Below, in pieces: positions 51,195 to 58,977 of a stretch of DNA of 64,000 bases (positions within the stretch are counted from its first letter, which is position 1; the number at the start of each line of letters is the position of its first letter). Source of the stretch: an uncultured Bacillota bacterium (GTDB lineage: Bacteria > Bacillota > Clostridia > Christensenellales > UBA1242); assembly GCA_900551705.1 (NCBI GenBank), contig URWY01000004.1, forward strand, positions 1-64,000, read 5' to 3'. The notes below the pieces were generated by a model. That model had not been told where the DNA came from, searched no databases, and worked only from the letters and a program-made list of their open reading frames with translations. The position numbers and the translations under genes are program-made.

Positions 51195-53544
51195 AATTGT
51201 TCCAATTCCAATTTGAAATTTCAGGCATATCTACACCGAACTCGCGAATGTAATTATAGTTTTCTTTTAATTTTGCTTTTGCAAATTTGGCAATTTTATC
51301 ATGCTGTTGTTTTGGAAGATCAAGATATTTAATTGCTTTTAAAACTAAGTTATATCTATCTGTTTTATTCATTGCACACATATCAAATGATGTGGTGATT
51401 GTGCCTTCTTCTTGATAACCAGAAACATGCAAGTTTTTATTTGTGCGATTATATGTTAATTGATGAATTAATTGTGGATAACCATGGAAATTAAATATTA
51501 TTGGTTTGTCTTTTGTGAACAATTTGTCATATTCTGTTTCCGTCAGTCCGTGTGGATGAGCCTTGTTTGAAACGAGTTTCATAAGGTCAACAACATTGAT
51601 AAATCTAACATTGAGATTTGGCAATAATTTTTTGAGAAGCGATATTGCGGCAAGAGATTCAAGAGTTGCAGTGTCGCCACATGAAGCCATGATTAAATCT
51701 GGATTTTTTGTGTTGTTCATACCAGCCCATTGCCATTCGCTTACACCTTTTTTGCAGTGCTCTTTTGCTTCTTCAATATTTAGCCATTGATATCTTGGGT
51801 GTTTAGAAGCGACTATTACATTCACATAATTTTTACTTTTTGCGCAGTGGTCATAACACGACAAAAGACAGTTTGCATCGGCAGGAAGATAAACTCTGAC
51901 AATATCTGCTTTTTTGCTAACAATGTGGTCCAAAAATCCTGGGTCTTGATGAGTAAATCCGTTATGGTCTTGTTGCCAAACATTGCTTGTTAAAATTAAG
52001 TTAAGTGATGAAATAGGTTTTCGCCATTCAATTTCATTACAAACTTTTAGCCATTTTGCATGTTGTGCTACCATGCTATCCACAACTCTGATAAACGCTT
52101 CGTAACTATCAAACATACCATGTCTACCTGTTAGCAAATATCCTTCTAACATTCCTTCGCAAAGATGTTCTGATAAATATGAATCGTGGATTCTGCCATT
52201 ATTTGAAAGTTTTTCATCATAAGGATAAATCTTTGCATTAAAAGCACGATTTTCCACTTCAAAAATTTTATTTAAACGATTACTCATCGCTTCATCTGGA
52301 CTGAAAATGCGATAGTTTTTATTCTTTTCGTTAAGTTTAAAAACATCTCGAATATATCCACCAAGTTCTAACATATCTTGTGCTTTTAGCACGCCATGAC
52401 CGTCAAACTTGACTGCATATTTTTCGATTGCGAGGGTTTTAAGTTCTTTTAATAGTCCGCCGCCATTTGCATAAGGGCTTGCACTTAATCTTTTATTACC
52501 TTTTGGACAAATTTCGGCAATTTCTGGCAATAATTTATAATTTTTGTCAAAAAGTTCGTTTGGTGAATAACTTAAAAGCCACTCTTTAAGTTGTTTTAAT
52601 TCTTCATTATTATTGATTGGTAAAGGTATTTGATGTGCTCTAAAAGTTCCTTCAATTTGTTTTCCATCAACAACTTTTGGCCCTGTCCAACCTTTTGGAG
52701 TTTTAAGAATTATCATTGGGTATTTGATTGTTGAGTTGTCTTTATTTGTGTTTTTAATACCCTTGATTTCTTCCATACATTTGTCCATAGCCGCCGCCAT
52801 GTCTTTGTGCATTTTCATAGCGTTTGAACCTTCAACAAAATATGGTTTATAGCCATAGCCATCAAATAAATTTTTAAGTTCTTTGTCGGTAAGTCTTGAT
52901 AAAATTGTTGGATTTGCAATTTTATAGCCATTTAAATGAAGAATTGGAAGAACAATTCCGTCTGTTTTTGGATTGATAAATTTATTACCAAACCAAGAAG
53001 TAGCAAGTGGGCCAGTTTCGGCTTCGCCGTCACCAACGACAGTTACGGCTATCAAATTAGGATTATCTAAAACTGCACCAAAAGCGTGAGCAAGAGAATA
53101 GCCAAGTTCACCACCTTCGTGAATTGAACCAGGGGTTTCAGGAACGCAATGCGAGCCAATTCCGCCAGGGAATGAAAATTGCTTGCAAAGCCTTGCCATA
53201 CCTTTTCTATCTTGCGAAATTTCAGGGTATATTGTGGAATAAACTCCTTCCAAATAGCTATTAGCGGTTAAAAAGTTTCCGCCATGACCTGGGCCAGATA
53301 TTAAAAGCATGTCGACATCATATTTGTTTATAACTCTGTCGCAATGAGCGTAAATAAAGTTTTGACCAGGAACAGTTCCCCAGTGGCCAACAAGTTTTTG
53401 CTTAATGTCTGCCAAACAAAGTTCGTGGTCACGCAATAGCGGATTATCTAAAAGATAAAGTTGGGCGGCGGAAAGGTAGTTTGCCGCATTCCAATATTTA
53501 TTTAACTTTTCAAAATATTCTTTTGTGGAAAATTTGTCTTTCAT
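51193..53544 (-). CDS. xfp: xylulose-5-phosphate/fructose-6-phosphate phosphoketolase
   Basis: Thiamine-diphosphate enzyme that splits xylulose 5-phosphate (and often fructose 6-phosphate) to acetyl phosphate, the key step of the bifid and heterolactic pathways. The 783-residue length, GDGEAETGPLATSW cofactor motif, SGPGHGG, GGLGSHC-like SFPGGIGSHCVPE and SNVWQQDHNGFTHQDPG match the family. The end is within a shared terminator and AAAGGAG precedes ATG 53544. No transaldolase, xylulokinase or acetate kinase is nearby. Confidence 0.97.
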   Translation of the reverse strand: MKDKFSTKEYFEKLNKYWNAANYLSAAQLYLLDNPLLRDHELCLADIKQKLVGHWGTVPGQNFIYAHCDRVINKYDVDMLLISGPGHGGNFLTANSYLEGVYSTIYPEISQDRKGMARLCKQFSFPGGIGSHCVPETPGSIHEGGELGYSLAHAFGAVLDNPNLIAVTVVGDGEAETGPLATSWFGNKFINPKTDGIVLPILHLNGYKIANPTILSRLTDKELKNLFDGYGYKPYFVEGSNAMKMHKDMAAAMDKCMEEIKGIKNTNKDNSTIKYPMIILKTPKGWTGPKVVDGKQIEGTFRAHQIPLPINNNEELKQLKEWLLSYSPNELFDKNYKLLPEIAEICPKGNKRLSASPYANGGGLLKELKTLAIEKYAVKFDGHGVLKAQDMLELGGYIRDVFKLNEKNKNYRIFSPDEAMSNRLNKIFEVENRAFNAKIYPYDEKLSNNGRIHDSYLSEHLCEGMLEGYLLTGRHGMFDSYEAFIRVVDSMVAQHAKWLKVCNEIEWRKPISSLNLILTSNVWQQDHNGFTHQDPGFLDHIVSKKADIVRVYLPADANCLLSCYDHCAKSKNYVNVIVASKHPRYQWLNIEEAKEHCKKGVSEWQWAGMNNTKNPDLIMASCGDTATLESLAAISLLKKLLPNLNVRFINVVDLMKLVSNKAHPHGLTETEYDKLFTKDKPIIFNFHGYPQLIHQLTYNRTNKNLHVSGYQEEGTITTSFDMCAMNKTDRYNLVLKAIKYLDLPKQQHDKIAKFAKAKLKENYNYIREFGVDMPEISNWNWNN

Positions 53545-53599
53545 TAGAACTCCTTTTTGTTAGTATATCACATAAGAAAAAAATTCAAAATTTTTGAAA

Positions 53600-53628
53600 T
53601 AAAAAAACTCAGTTATTATACTGAGTTT
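53600..53628 (-). terminator. intrinsic terminator of the zinc-ribbon membrane gene
   Basis: Minus strand AACTCAG/CTGAGTT hairpin followed by TTTTTTATT. Confidence 0.8.
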
Positions 53629-53629
53629 A

Positions 53630-54154
53630 TTAATTTTTTGTGATTCTTCGTCCGCAATAAGAACAGAAGGTTTTGTTGTTGCCAATCATTTCAACCCTAG
53701 CACCGCAACTTTTACAATATCCAATATATACATCGCCAGTTTGCTCTAAAATATCGTTTTTTGAGAGTGTTTTATTCGATTTTGGGACAATGAATTTATT
53801 TTCCATAATTTCATAACCTGTTAAATAGCGTTTTGAAAGCAAAGTTTGAATATCTTTCAGCATCACTTCTGAATTTCTATTATTATTTTGAGCGAGTTGA
53901 TTTATATCTTGAACATTGTCAATTTTTATTTGTTCAACAAGCGATTTAAAATATTTCATATTTGCAAAATTTATCCAAAGCATTGGTGAGCCATAAAATC
54001 CGAGAATAATCATGATTATTCCAATCACAAACAAAAATATTTGCAAGCCGCCCGACATTTTAGCGTATAAGATAGTAAGCACAATGCCTGTTGGAAAAAA
54101 GATTGTAAATAATAATGAAAATATAAATAAAGTGGTTATTTTTTTCTTAATCAT
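53630..54154 (-). CDS. membrane protein with C-terminal zinc ribbon
   Basis: A 174-residue protein with two membrane helices (about 8-28 and 35-60), a cytosolic linker (NIDNVQDINQLAQNNNR) and a C-terminal four-Cys zinc ribbon (CKSCG and CSYCG). I do not know its role. The start at ATG 54154 has no ribosome-binding site and lies 6 nt after a promoter -10 box. Confidence 0.75.
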   Translation of the reverse strand: MIKKKITTLFIFSLLFTIFFPTGIVLTILYAKMSGGLQIFLFVIGIIMIILGFYGSPMLWINFANMKYFKSLVEQIKIDNVQDINQLAQNNNRNSEVMLKDIQTLLSKRYLTGYEIMENKFIVPKSNKTLSKNDILEQTGDVYIGYCKSCGARVEMIGNNKTFCSYCGRRITKN

Positions 54155-54160
54155 ATTTAT

Positions 54161-54189
54161 ATTATATCAACAAATGTTTTAAATAACAA
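54161..54189 (-). promoter_or_regulatory. promoter of the 53630-54154 gene, leaderless arrangement
   Basis: Minus strand TTGTTA (54184-54189), 17 bp, TATAAT (54161-54166), 6 nt, ATG. Confidence 0.7.
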
Positions 54190-54199
54190 CAATTTTTAT

Positions 54200-54412
54200 T
54201 TATCTGCACAAAATACATAAAAGCATTGTTTGTAGAATGTTTTTATTATTATTTAACTTGCAATATTTAGGTTCGCAATTATTGTTTTCATTAAATAACA
54301 AGTCAAAATTTTCAATTTCTATAAATTGCAAGTAGTGCTTGTTACTATAGTAACGCATTTCGGGATTTTTGCTTGAAAATATATATGCTTGAGTTTTGAT
54401 TAGCCTTGACAT
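54200..54412 (-). CDS. hypothetical 70-aa protein coupled to the DUF11 gene
   Basis: The ATG at 54412 begins one base after the stop codon of the DUF11 gene, so it may be read by reinitiation. The 70-residue product is Asn/Tyr/Cys-rich (NENNNCEPKYCKLNNNK; MLLCILCR) and unlike anything I recognise. There is no independent ribosome-binding site. The reading frame may be real or accidental. Confidence 0.4.
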   Translation of the reverse strand: MSRLIKTQAYIFSSKNPEMRYYSNKHYLQFIEIENFDLLFNENNNCEPKYCKLNNNKNILQTMLLCILCR

Positions 54413-54413
54413 T

Positions 54414-55181
54414 TTAATTTATTGTAACCTCAAATGCCACTTTAATTTCACCATCAACTGGTAATTCTGGAAGTGCAAAACCATTTATTGGGTTAGCATC
54501 TTGTGTTACAACATCATTAATCTTTACGCTGTTTTCAACGAATGTAACACTAGATGGAAGCGGGTCTTTTAAATTTAAGTCTTTGTTTTCCATATTTCCT
54601 TCGTTTTTAATGCTGATGGTATAAGTTAATTTATCTCCCGAAATAACTGCTGATTTATCTGAAGTTTTTGTAACAACAATTTTGTTATTAATTAAACTTA
54701 TTTCAACGGTGTTTGTGTTTTCTTGCAAGTCAATTCTTTCGTTAACAGTGTAGGTAATTTCAGCGGTGTTTGTAATTTTTTGTTCAGGTGTGTTTTCATC
54801 AATTTTGATTGTATATTTTATAACACTTTTCCCGCCATTTTTTGATAAACTTTTTCCTAGAGAAAATCCAACAATAGGGTCTTCGTCTGGCTTTGATTCT
54901 TCATCAATTATCAAACTTCCTGCTTTAAAATTTGCACCAGCACTTAACTCATCTTGAATTTGAATATCTGTTATTTCATAATCACTATTGTTAGTTAAAG
55001 TAATAGTTTGTTCAATCTCATCACCAGGACTAGCAAAATTTTTTGCTGCTGATTTTTCTTTTAAAAAACTTTGAGTCATGTGTTCTGTGTTTGATTCGCT
55101 ACTTAATGTTGTTACTTCTTGTTCACTTGTGTCTGGTAAAGTAATTTTTGATGTTAAAGTAGATTGGTTTGTAATTTTCAT
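54414..55181 (-). CDS. DUF11-repeat surface-type protein without a signal peptide
   Basis: A 255-residue protein with two DUF11 (conserved repeat) beta-domains. The first is about 45-165, with the hallmark DEIEQTITLTNNSDYEITDIQIQD; the second is 170-255, with GDKLTYTISIKNEGNMENKDLNLKDPLP. DUF11 repeats are common in cell-surface and spore-surface proteins. There is no signal peptide, LPXTG motif or membrane helix, so mother-cell synthesis and deposition on the spore is one option (inference). An AAGGAG site precedes ATG 55181. Confidence 0.8.
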   Translation of the reverse strand: MKITNQSTLTSKITLPDTSEQEVTTLSSESNTEHMTQSFLKEKSAAKNFASPGDEIEQTITLTNNSDYEITDIQIQDELSAGANFKAGSLIIDEESKPDEDPIVGFSLGKSLSKNGGKSVIKYTIKIDENTPEQKITNTAEITYTVNERIDLQENTNTVEISLINNKIVVTKTSDKSAVISGDKLTYTISIKNEGNMENKDLNLKDPLPSSVTFVENSVKINDVVTQDANPINGFALPELPVDGEIKVAFEVTIN

Positions 55182-55294
55182 TTTTGTCTCCTTTTTACAT
55201 CTTATGTAACAAATATTACTGTTGTTAATAATGTAAATTATTTTGATTAAATAACAAAAAATGGTATATATATTTATATAAAAGGGGTGAAATT

Positions 55295-55963
55295 ATGGAT
55301 AAAACAAAAAAAATTTTAATGATTATATCGCTTTCATCTTTGGCGGCGGCCTGTTTGATGTTAATTCTCGCAGTTTTCAAACTTCCAATTTTTGAAGGTA
55401 TTCCATTAAGGTTTTTGCTTATTTTTAGCACGATTTGTGTTTCGACAGCAATCTCTATTCAAGAAGTTTCAATAATAAGAAAGCGTAAAGTTTTAGGCTA
55501 CATTGGACTTGGATTGCTTGGAATATCAGTATTGTTTGCGTTGATTATTTTTTGTTCAAATCTTTTATATAATTATAATGTTTTTAATAGAATAACAGGA
55601 ATTGTGTCAGTTTTGAGTGTGACCTTTATTGCAATTATTTATATTTATTCTAAACTTGATAAATCAATTTTGGGACTTCAAATTCCAACATATATTTGCT
55701 TATCTTTGCTTAGTGTTTTAATTTGTGTTCTAATAGGTGGAGTTGCTCTTTTTGATATTAATGGTATGTTTGAAGTTGTGATTGTTTTAGCAATTGTTTG
55801 TTTTGGATTGTTGCTTGCTTCAATAATTATTGCGGCAAGGAAAAAAGATATTCCAACTACTACGAGTGAAGAAATGATAACAATTACAAAAACCGAATAT
55901 GAAAATTTAAAGCGTGAAAATGAAGAATTAAAAAAGCAAATTGAAAGTTTAAAACAGCAATAA
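55295..55963 (+). CDS. polytopic membrane protein with C-terminal coiled coil
   Basis: A 222-residue protein with six predicted membrane helices and a cytosolic tail ending in a short coiled coil (YENLKRENEELKKQIESLKQQ region). No family recognised. AAGGGGTG precedes ATG 55295. It is divergent from the DUF11 gene and ends in a terminator that overlaps its last codons. Confidence 0.8.
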   Translation: MDKTKKILMIISLSSLAAACLMLILAVFKLPIFEGIPLRFLLIFSTICVSTAISIQEVSIIRKRKVLGYIGLGLLGISVLFALIIFCSNLLYNYNVFNRITGIVSVLSVTFIAIIYIYSKLDKSILGLQIPTYICLSLLSVLICVLIGGVALFDINGMFEVVIVLAIVCFGLLLASIIIAARKKDIPTTTSEEMITITKTEYENLKRENEELKKQIESLKQQ

Positions 55964-55980
55964 AATGCTGTTTTATTTTG
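55951..55980 (+). terminator. intrinsic terminator overlapping the stop codon
   Basis: AAAACAGCA/TGCTGTTTT with TATTTTG tail; the stop codon is in the loop. Confidence 0.7.
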
Positions 55981-56088
55981 TTTTATGTAATAAGTAAAAT
56001 TTATATCAAATATAAAATCTTTGTTATTTACATTATATCTTTTTCATTTTATAATCATTGTGATGAAAAAAATAAAAGGAGATTAAAT

Positions 56089-56598
56089 ATGAATTTTTTA
56101 TCACAAGCACAAAACAATCATTTTTATTTTAGCGGTCAAAATTGTTTGTTTAACACAAACTCAGAAGTTTGTATTAGATACATTGACCCAAAAGTAAATT
56201 ATGATTTAGGGGAGGAGAGTAGTGTTAAGTTTTATCCATCTGGCGCATTGATAACTGAAAAGAAAAATGCCGAAATTAACATAATTTTTATCAACAATAA
56301 AAATGAAAAAATTGTTAACATCAAAAGAGATGAATTAAACGAAATGGAAAACACAATTTATGACATAAATGCAAGCGTTTGTTCAACTGGCGTTTTGGTT
56401 GCTTACGAGCATTATGACCAATCTTACGAGTTTGAATATTACACATACAGCGGTGCATTAATGAAAGACAAAGACATGGACAAACTCAAAGCAAAAATTG
56501 ATAAATATGAAACTGGATTTGGCATTTATTTCAATACCAAACAACCGCAAAAACAAGACAGTTTTATAATGAAATGTTATAACGATATGGAAATGTAA
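56089..56598 (+). CDS. hypothetical protein, 169 aa
   Basis: Not recognised. The chain is strand-rich with many Asn, Tyr and Lys (VKFYPSGALITEKKNAEINIIFINNK; YEFEYYTYSG). It has no signal peptide. I chose ATG 56089 because of the strong AAAAGGAGA before it; the frame is open 110 nt further upstream but without a usable start signal. It is monocistronic with its own terminator. Confidence 0.7.
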   Translation: MNFLSQAQNNHFYFSGQNCLFNTNSEVCIRYIDPKVNYDLGEESSVKFYPSGALITEKKNAEINIIFINNKNEKIVNIKRDELNEMENTIYDINASVCSTGVLVAYEHYDQSYEFEYYTYSGALMKDKDMDKLKAKIDKYETGFGIYFNTKQPQKQDSFIMKCYNDMEM

Positions 56599-56624
56599 AA
56601 AATGAGCGATATGCTCATTTTTTA
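56597..56624. terminator. bidirectional terminator
   Basis: AAAAAATGAGC/GCTCATTTTTT hairpin between convergent genes. Confidence 0.85.
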
Positions 56625-57503
56625 ATGATTATTAATTATTTCAATAAGTTTATTTGTTGCTGGGTTAGTAACATTTTTATTAACAAGGCAAACAATTTCT
56701 CTTGCGCAGATTGAGAATTTTGGGAATATAACTTTTACTTCACCGGAATTAACCTCATCGCTGTAAAATTTGATGTTTACGAAAGCCATGCCAAAACCTT
56801 TTTTAACAAATTCGTATAACAAAATGTAGTTGTCAAGTTCATATTTTGGTGAAAGGGTAATGCACGCCTTTTCAAAAAAGTTGTTGATAGTTATTCTTGA
56901 ATTGTTGTTTATGCTTGGTAACATCAAATCATCAATAGGAAAATTTTCAAGGTCAATGTCAGCGGCTGGATATTTCTTTTTATATTCGTCATTGCCGATT
57001 AATTGATAAACAACATTAAATTGTTTGATTTTTGTGAAGTTGTCCACTTTGTCGTTGTTGTCAACAAAAATCATGTCAAGTTTATTGTTATTAAGTTTTT
57101 CAATCAAACTTTCTTTTGTGCCACGCTGCATAACAATTTGAATCTTTGGATATTTTTTTGCAAATTCAGAAAGATATTCTAATAAAATTTGGTTAACATT
57201 TGACGAGTTCGCGCCAATACGAATTATTCCTTCTTCAAGTTTGCTAAACCTTGTTGCCAATTTTTCTGCTTCGTCAAACTTGTCAATTATTGGGCTGATT
57301 TCGTCATATAGAATTTTGCCAAAAGCGGTGAGTTCAACTCCTTTGTTTTTTCTTACAAACAATTTTTGACCAAGTTCGCTTTCTAATTCTTTAATTGAAA
57401 AAGAAACAGCAGGTTGCGATACAAATAATTTTTCACTTGCTTTTGAAATATTCTTTTCTTCTGCAACACAGCAGAAAAACTTGTATAAATTCAAATTTGC
57501 CAT
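56622..57503 (-). CDS. LysR-family transcriptional regulator
   Basis: A 293-residue regulator. The N-terminal winged HTH is canonical (LYKFFCCVAEEKNISKASEKLFVSQPAVSFSIKELESELGQKLFVRKNKGVELT), followed by a linker helix and a substrate-binding domain (GIIRIGANSSNVNQILLEYL). LysR proteins usually control a divergent gene; the gene across 83 bp is the ThyX-like gene, which makes it a candidate target (inference). Confidence 0.95.
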   Translation of the reverse strand: MANLNLYKFFCCVAEEKNISKASEKLFVSQPAVSFSIKELESELGQKLFVRKNKGVELTAFGKILYDEISPIIDKFDEAEKLATRFSKLEEGIIRIGANSSNVNQILLEYLSEFAKKYPKIQIVMQRGTKESLIEKLNNNKLDMIFVDNNDKVDNFTKIKQFNVVYQLIGNDEYKKKYPAADIDLENFPIDDLMLPSINNNSRITINNFFEKACITLSPKYELDNYILLYEFVKKGFGMAFVNIKFYSDEVNSGEVKVIFPKFSICAREIVCLVNKNVTNPATNKLIEIINNH

Positions 57504-57586
57504 AAATAAAACTTATTCCTTTAATAAAAATCTTGTAATTGTGATTATATCATCATTGTTATATAATTGCAAGCAAGGAGAGAGAA

Positions 57587-58729
57587 ATGGAAATGAAAAT
57601 TTTGGCGGCAACTTCGCCTAACTTAACAAATTTTAGAGATACATTTAATAAATTTAGCGGAGAACTTGCCGGCATTTGTTATATGCCAAAAGATATTGAT
57701 AGCATTTTAAGTCAACCAATTGAAAAGAAGTTAAGTCGCGCTGAAATGACAAAACAAAATGGGCATCATAGTGTTTTTGACCATGAATATGTGACGCTAT
57801 ATTTACAAGATGTTCCCAAAATGTTTGCAATGCTTTTGAATAATGAAAAGGTGTATACAACCAGCGAAAAAAGTGCTAGATACACCAAAATGCAGAGTAG
57901 TGGGATACAGTTAGATTTATTTTTGAAATGGCAAGAAATAATTAAAGATTTGATTGCAAAAAAATACGGAAATCAACCATATTTTTCAGAAAAGCGTATT
58001 GAAAAATTGGCACAAGAAAATGCGAGATATTTTTTATCTATTTACACTCCAACAAGTTTGGCATATACAGTTTCTTACAGACAACTAAATTACATTTATG
58101 CATGGCTTAAAAATCTTGACAAAACAAATTCAGAACTTATTTACAATTTAAAACCTGTTGCTGACGAGTTTTGCAGTTTGCTTGAAAATAATAATTTGAT
58201 TGACGACGATTTGGTTCAATATGCCTTAGGTAGACAGTTTAGTTTGATTGCGCCAAAAAAGAGAGAAGAATATTTCGGCGATGTTTATTCAACAAATTAT
58301 CAAGGTTCGTTCGCGTCGTTAGCGCAGGCTCAAAGACATAGAAGTTTGAATTATGAAATGAAAGAGTTAAATATAAAATCATACTACATTCCGAAAATCT
58401 TAGAAAGCAAAGACTTACAAGAAATGTGGATTGAAGATATGTTAAAAGTTGAAGATGTGACGCCACAAGGACAACTTGTGCAAATTTATGAAAGAGGAAC
58501 GCCAGAAAATTTTATTTTAAAAGTTAAGGAAAGACTTTGCACCTGCGCACAACTTGAAATTGCAAATCAAACAAAAAATACTTTGCAAAGATATATTACA
58601 AACACGAATGATTTAGAAATCAAAACCATGCTTGAAAAATACAATAATGGAGCACGCTGCACAAGCGGATACGATTGTAAAACACCTTGTAAATTCAAAG
58701 AAGGCATAACGCTTGAAAGGGAGATTTAA
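57587..58729 (+). CDS. tandem ThyX-like flavin-dependent thymidylate synthase
   Basis: A 380-residue protein that looks like two ThyX domains in one chain. The first (about 1-205) has HHSVFDH (60-66), SEKSARYTKM (93-102) and an ARYFLSIYTPTSLAYTVSYRQLN segment typical of the ThyX second half, but NEK replaces the RHR of the signature. The second (about 235-380) has QRHRS (249-253), PQGQ and ERLCTCAQLEI, but lacks the following SxRY. The end is Cys-rich (CTSGYDCKTPCKF). ThyX makes dTMP from dUMP using FAD and methylene-tetrahydrofolate. Activity is likely but the split motif is unusual. AAGGAGAG precedes ATG 57587. Confidence 0.8.
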   Translation: MEMKILAATSPNLTNFRDTFNKFSGELAGICYMPKDIDSILSQPIEKKLSRAEMTKQNGHHSVFDHEYVTLYLQDVPKMFAMLLNNEKVYTTSEKSARYTKMQSSGIQLDLFLKWQEIIKDLIAKKYGNQPYFSEKRIEKLAQENARYFLSIYTPTSLAYTVSYRQLNYIYAWLKNLDKTNSELIYNLKPVADEFCSLLENNNLIDDDLVQYALGRQFSLIAPKKREEYFGDVYSTNYQGSFASLAQAQRHRSLNYEMKELNIKSYYIPKILESKDLQEMWIEDMLKVEDVTPQGQLVQIYERGTPENFILKVKERLCTCAQLEIANQTKNTLQRYITNTNDLEIKTMLEKYNNGARCTSGYDCKTPCKFKEGITLEREI

Positions 58730-58738
58730 AATAAAGTG

Positions 58739-58767
58739 TTGACAAACACAAATTGGGGGAATATAAT
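58739..58767 (+). promoter_or_regulatory. full-consensus promoter of the M20 peptidase leader
   Basis: TTGACA (58739-58744), exactly 17 bp, TATAAT (58762-58767): a perfect sigma-A promoter, 210 bp before the peptidase gene. Confidence 0.88.
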
Positions 58768-58795
58768 AAATATGAAAATTAATAAGGAGGAAGTT

Positions 58796-58831
58796 ATGTT
58801 TAATTCATTTAATATGTGGCATCACAAATAA
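58796..58831 (+). CDS. 11-codon leader peptide ORF
   Basis: An AAGGAGG site 5 nt upstream drives MFNSFNMWHHK and a TAA stop, too short for ordinary gene calling. The frame is also open to an ATG at 58772, 4 nt after the -10 box, giving 19 residues. The last codons (Trp-His-His-Lys) overlap a sequence that can pair with a downstream hairpin arm, the geometry of a leader peptide in transcription attenuation. Confidence 0.6.
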   Translation: MFNSFNMWHHK

Positions 58832-58967
58832 TTAAGTGTTCGCAAATGTGTTTTGTGAACGCTAATTTGGCATGTCACAAAACATATAAATGGATTAAAA
58901 GTTTCTATATATAATCTTACCCGTTGGTATGTTTTGATGGAATATATCAACGGGTAATTTTTATATT
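58822..58967 (+). promoter_or_regulatory. structured mRNA leader with competing hairpins, candidate attenuator
   Basis: TTTTGTGA (58851-58858) can pair in three ways: with TCACAAA inside the leader ORF (58822-58828), with GTTCGCAAA just upstream (58838-58846, 9-bp stem), or with TCACAAAA downstream (58875-58882). A 10-bp stem TTACCCGTTG/CAACGGGTAA (58917-58926 and 58948-58957) followed by TTTTTAT forms a terminator. A smaller TTGAT/ATCAA pairing overlaps its right arm. The peptidase ribosome-binding site follows directly. TGGCAT(GT)CACAAA occurs twice (58817 and 58868). Confidence 0.6.
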
Positions 58968-58977
58968 AGGAGTATAT

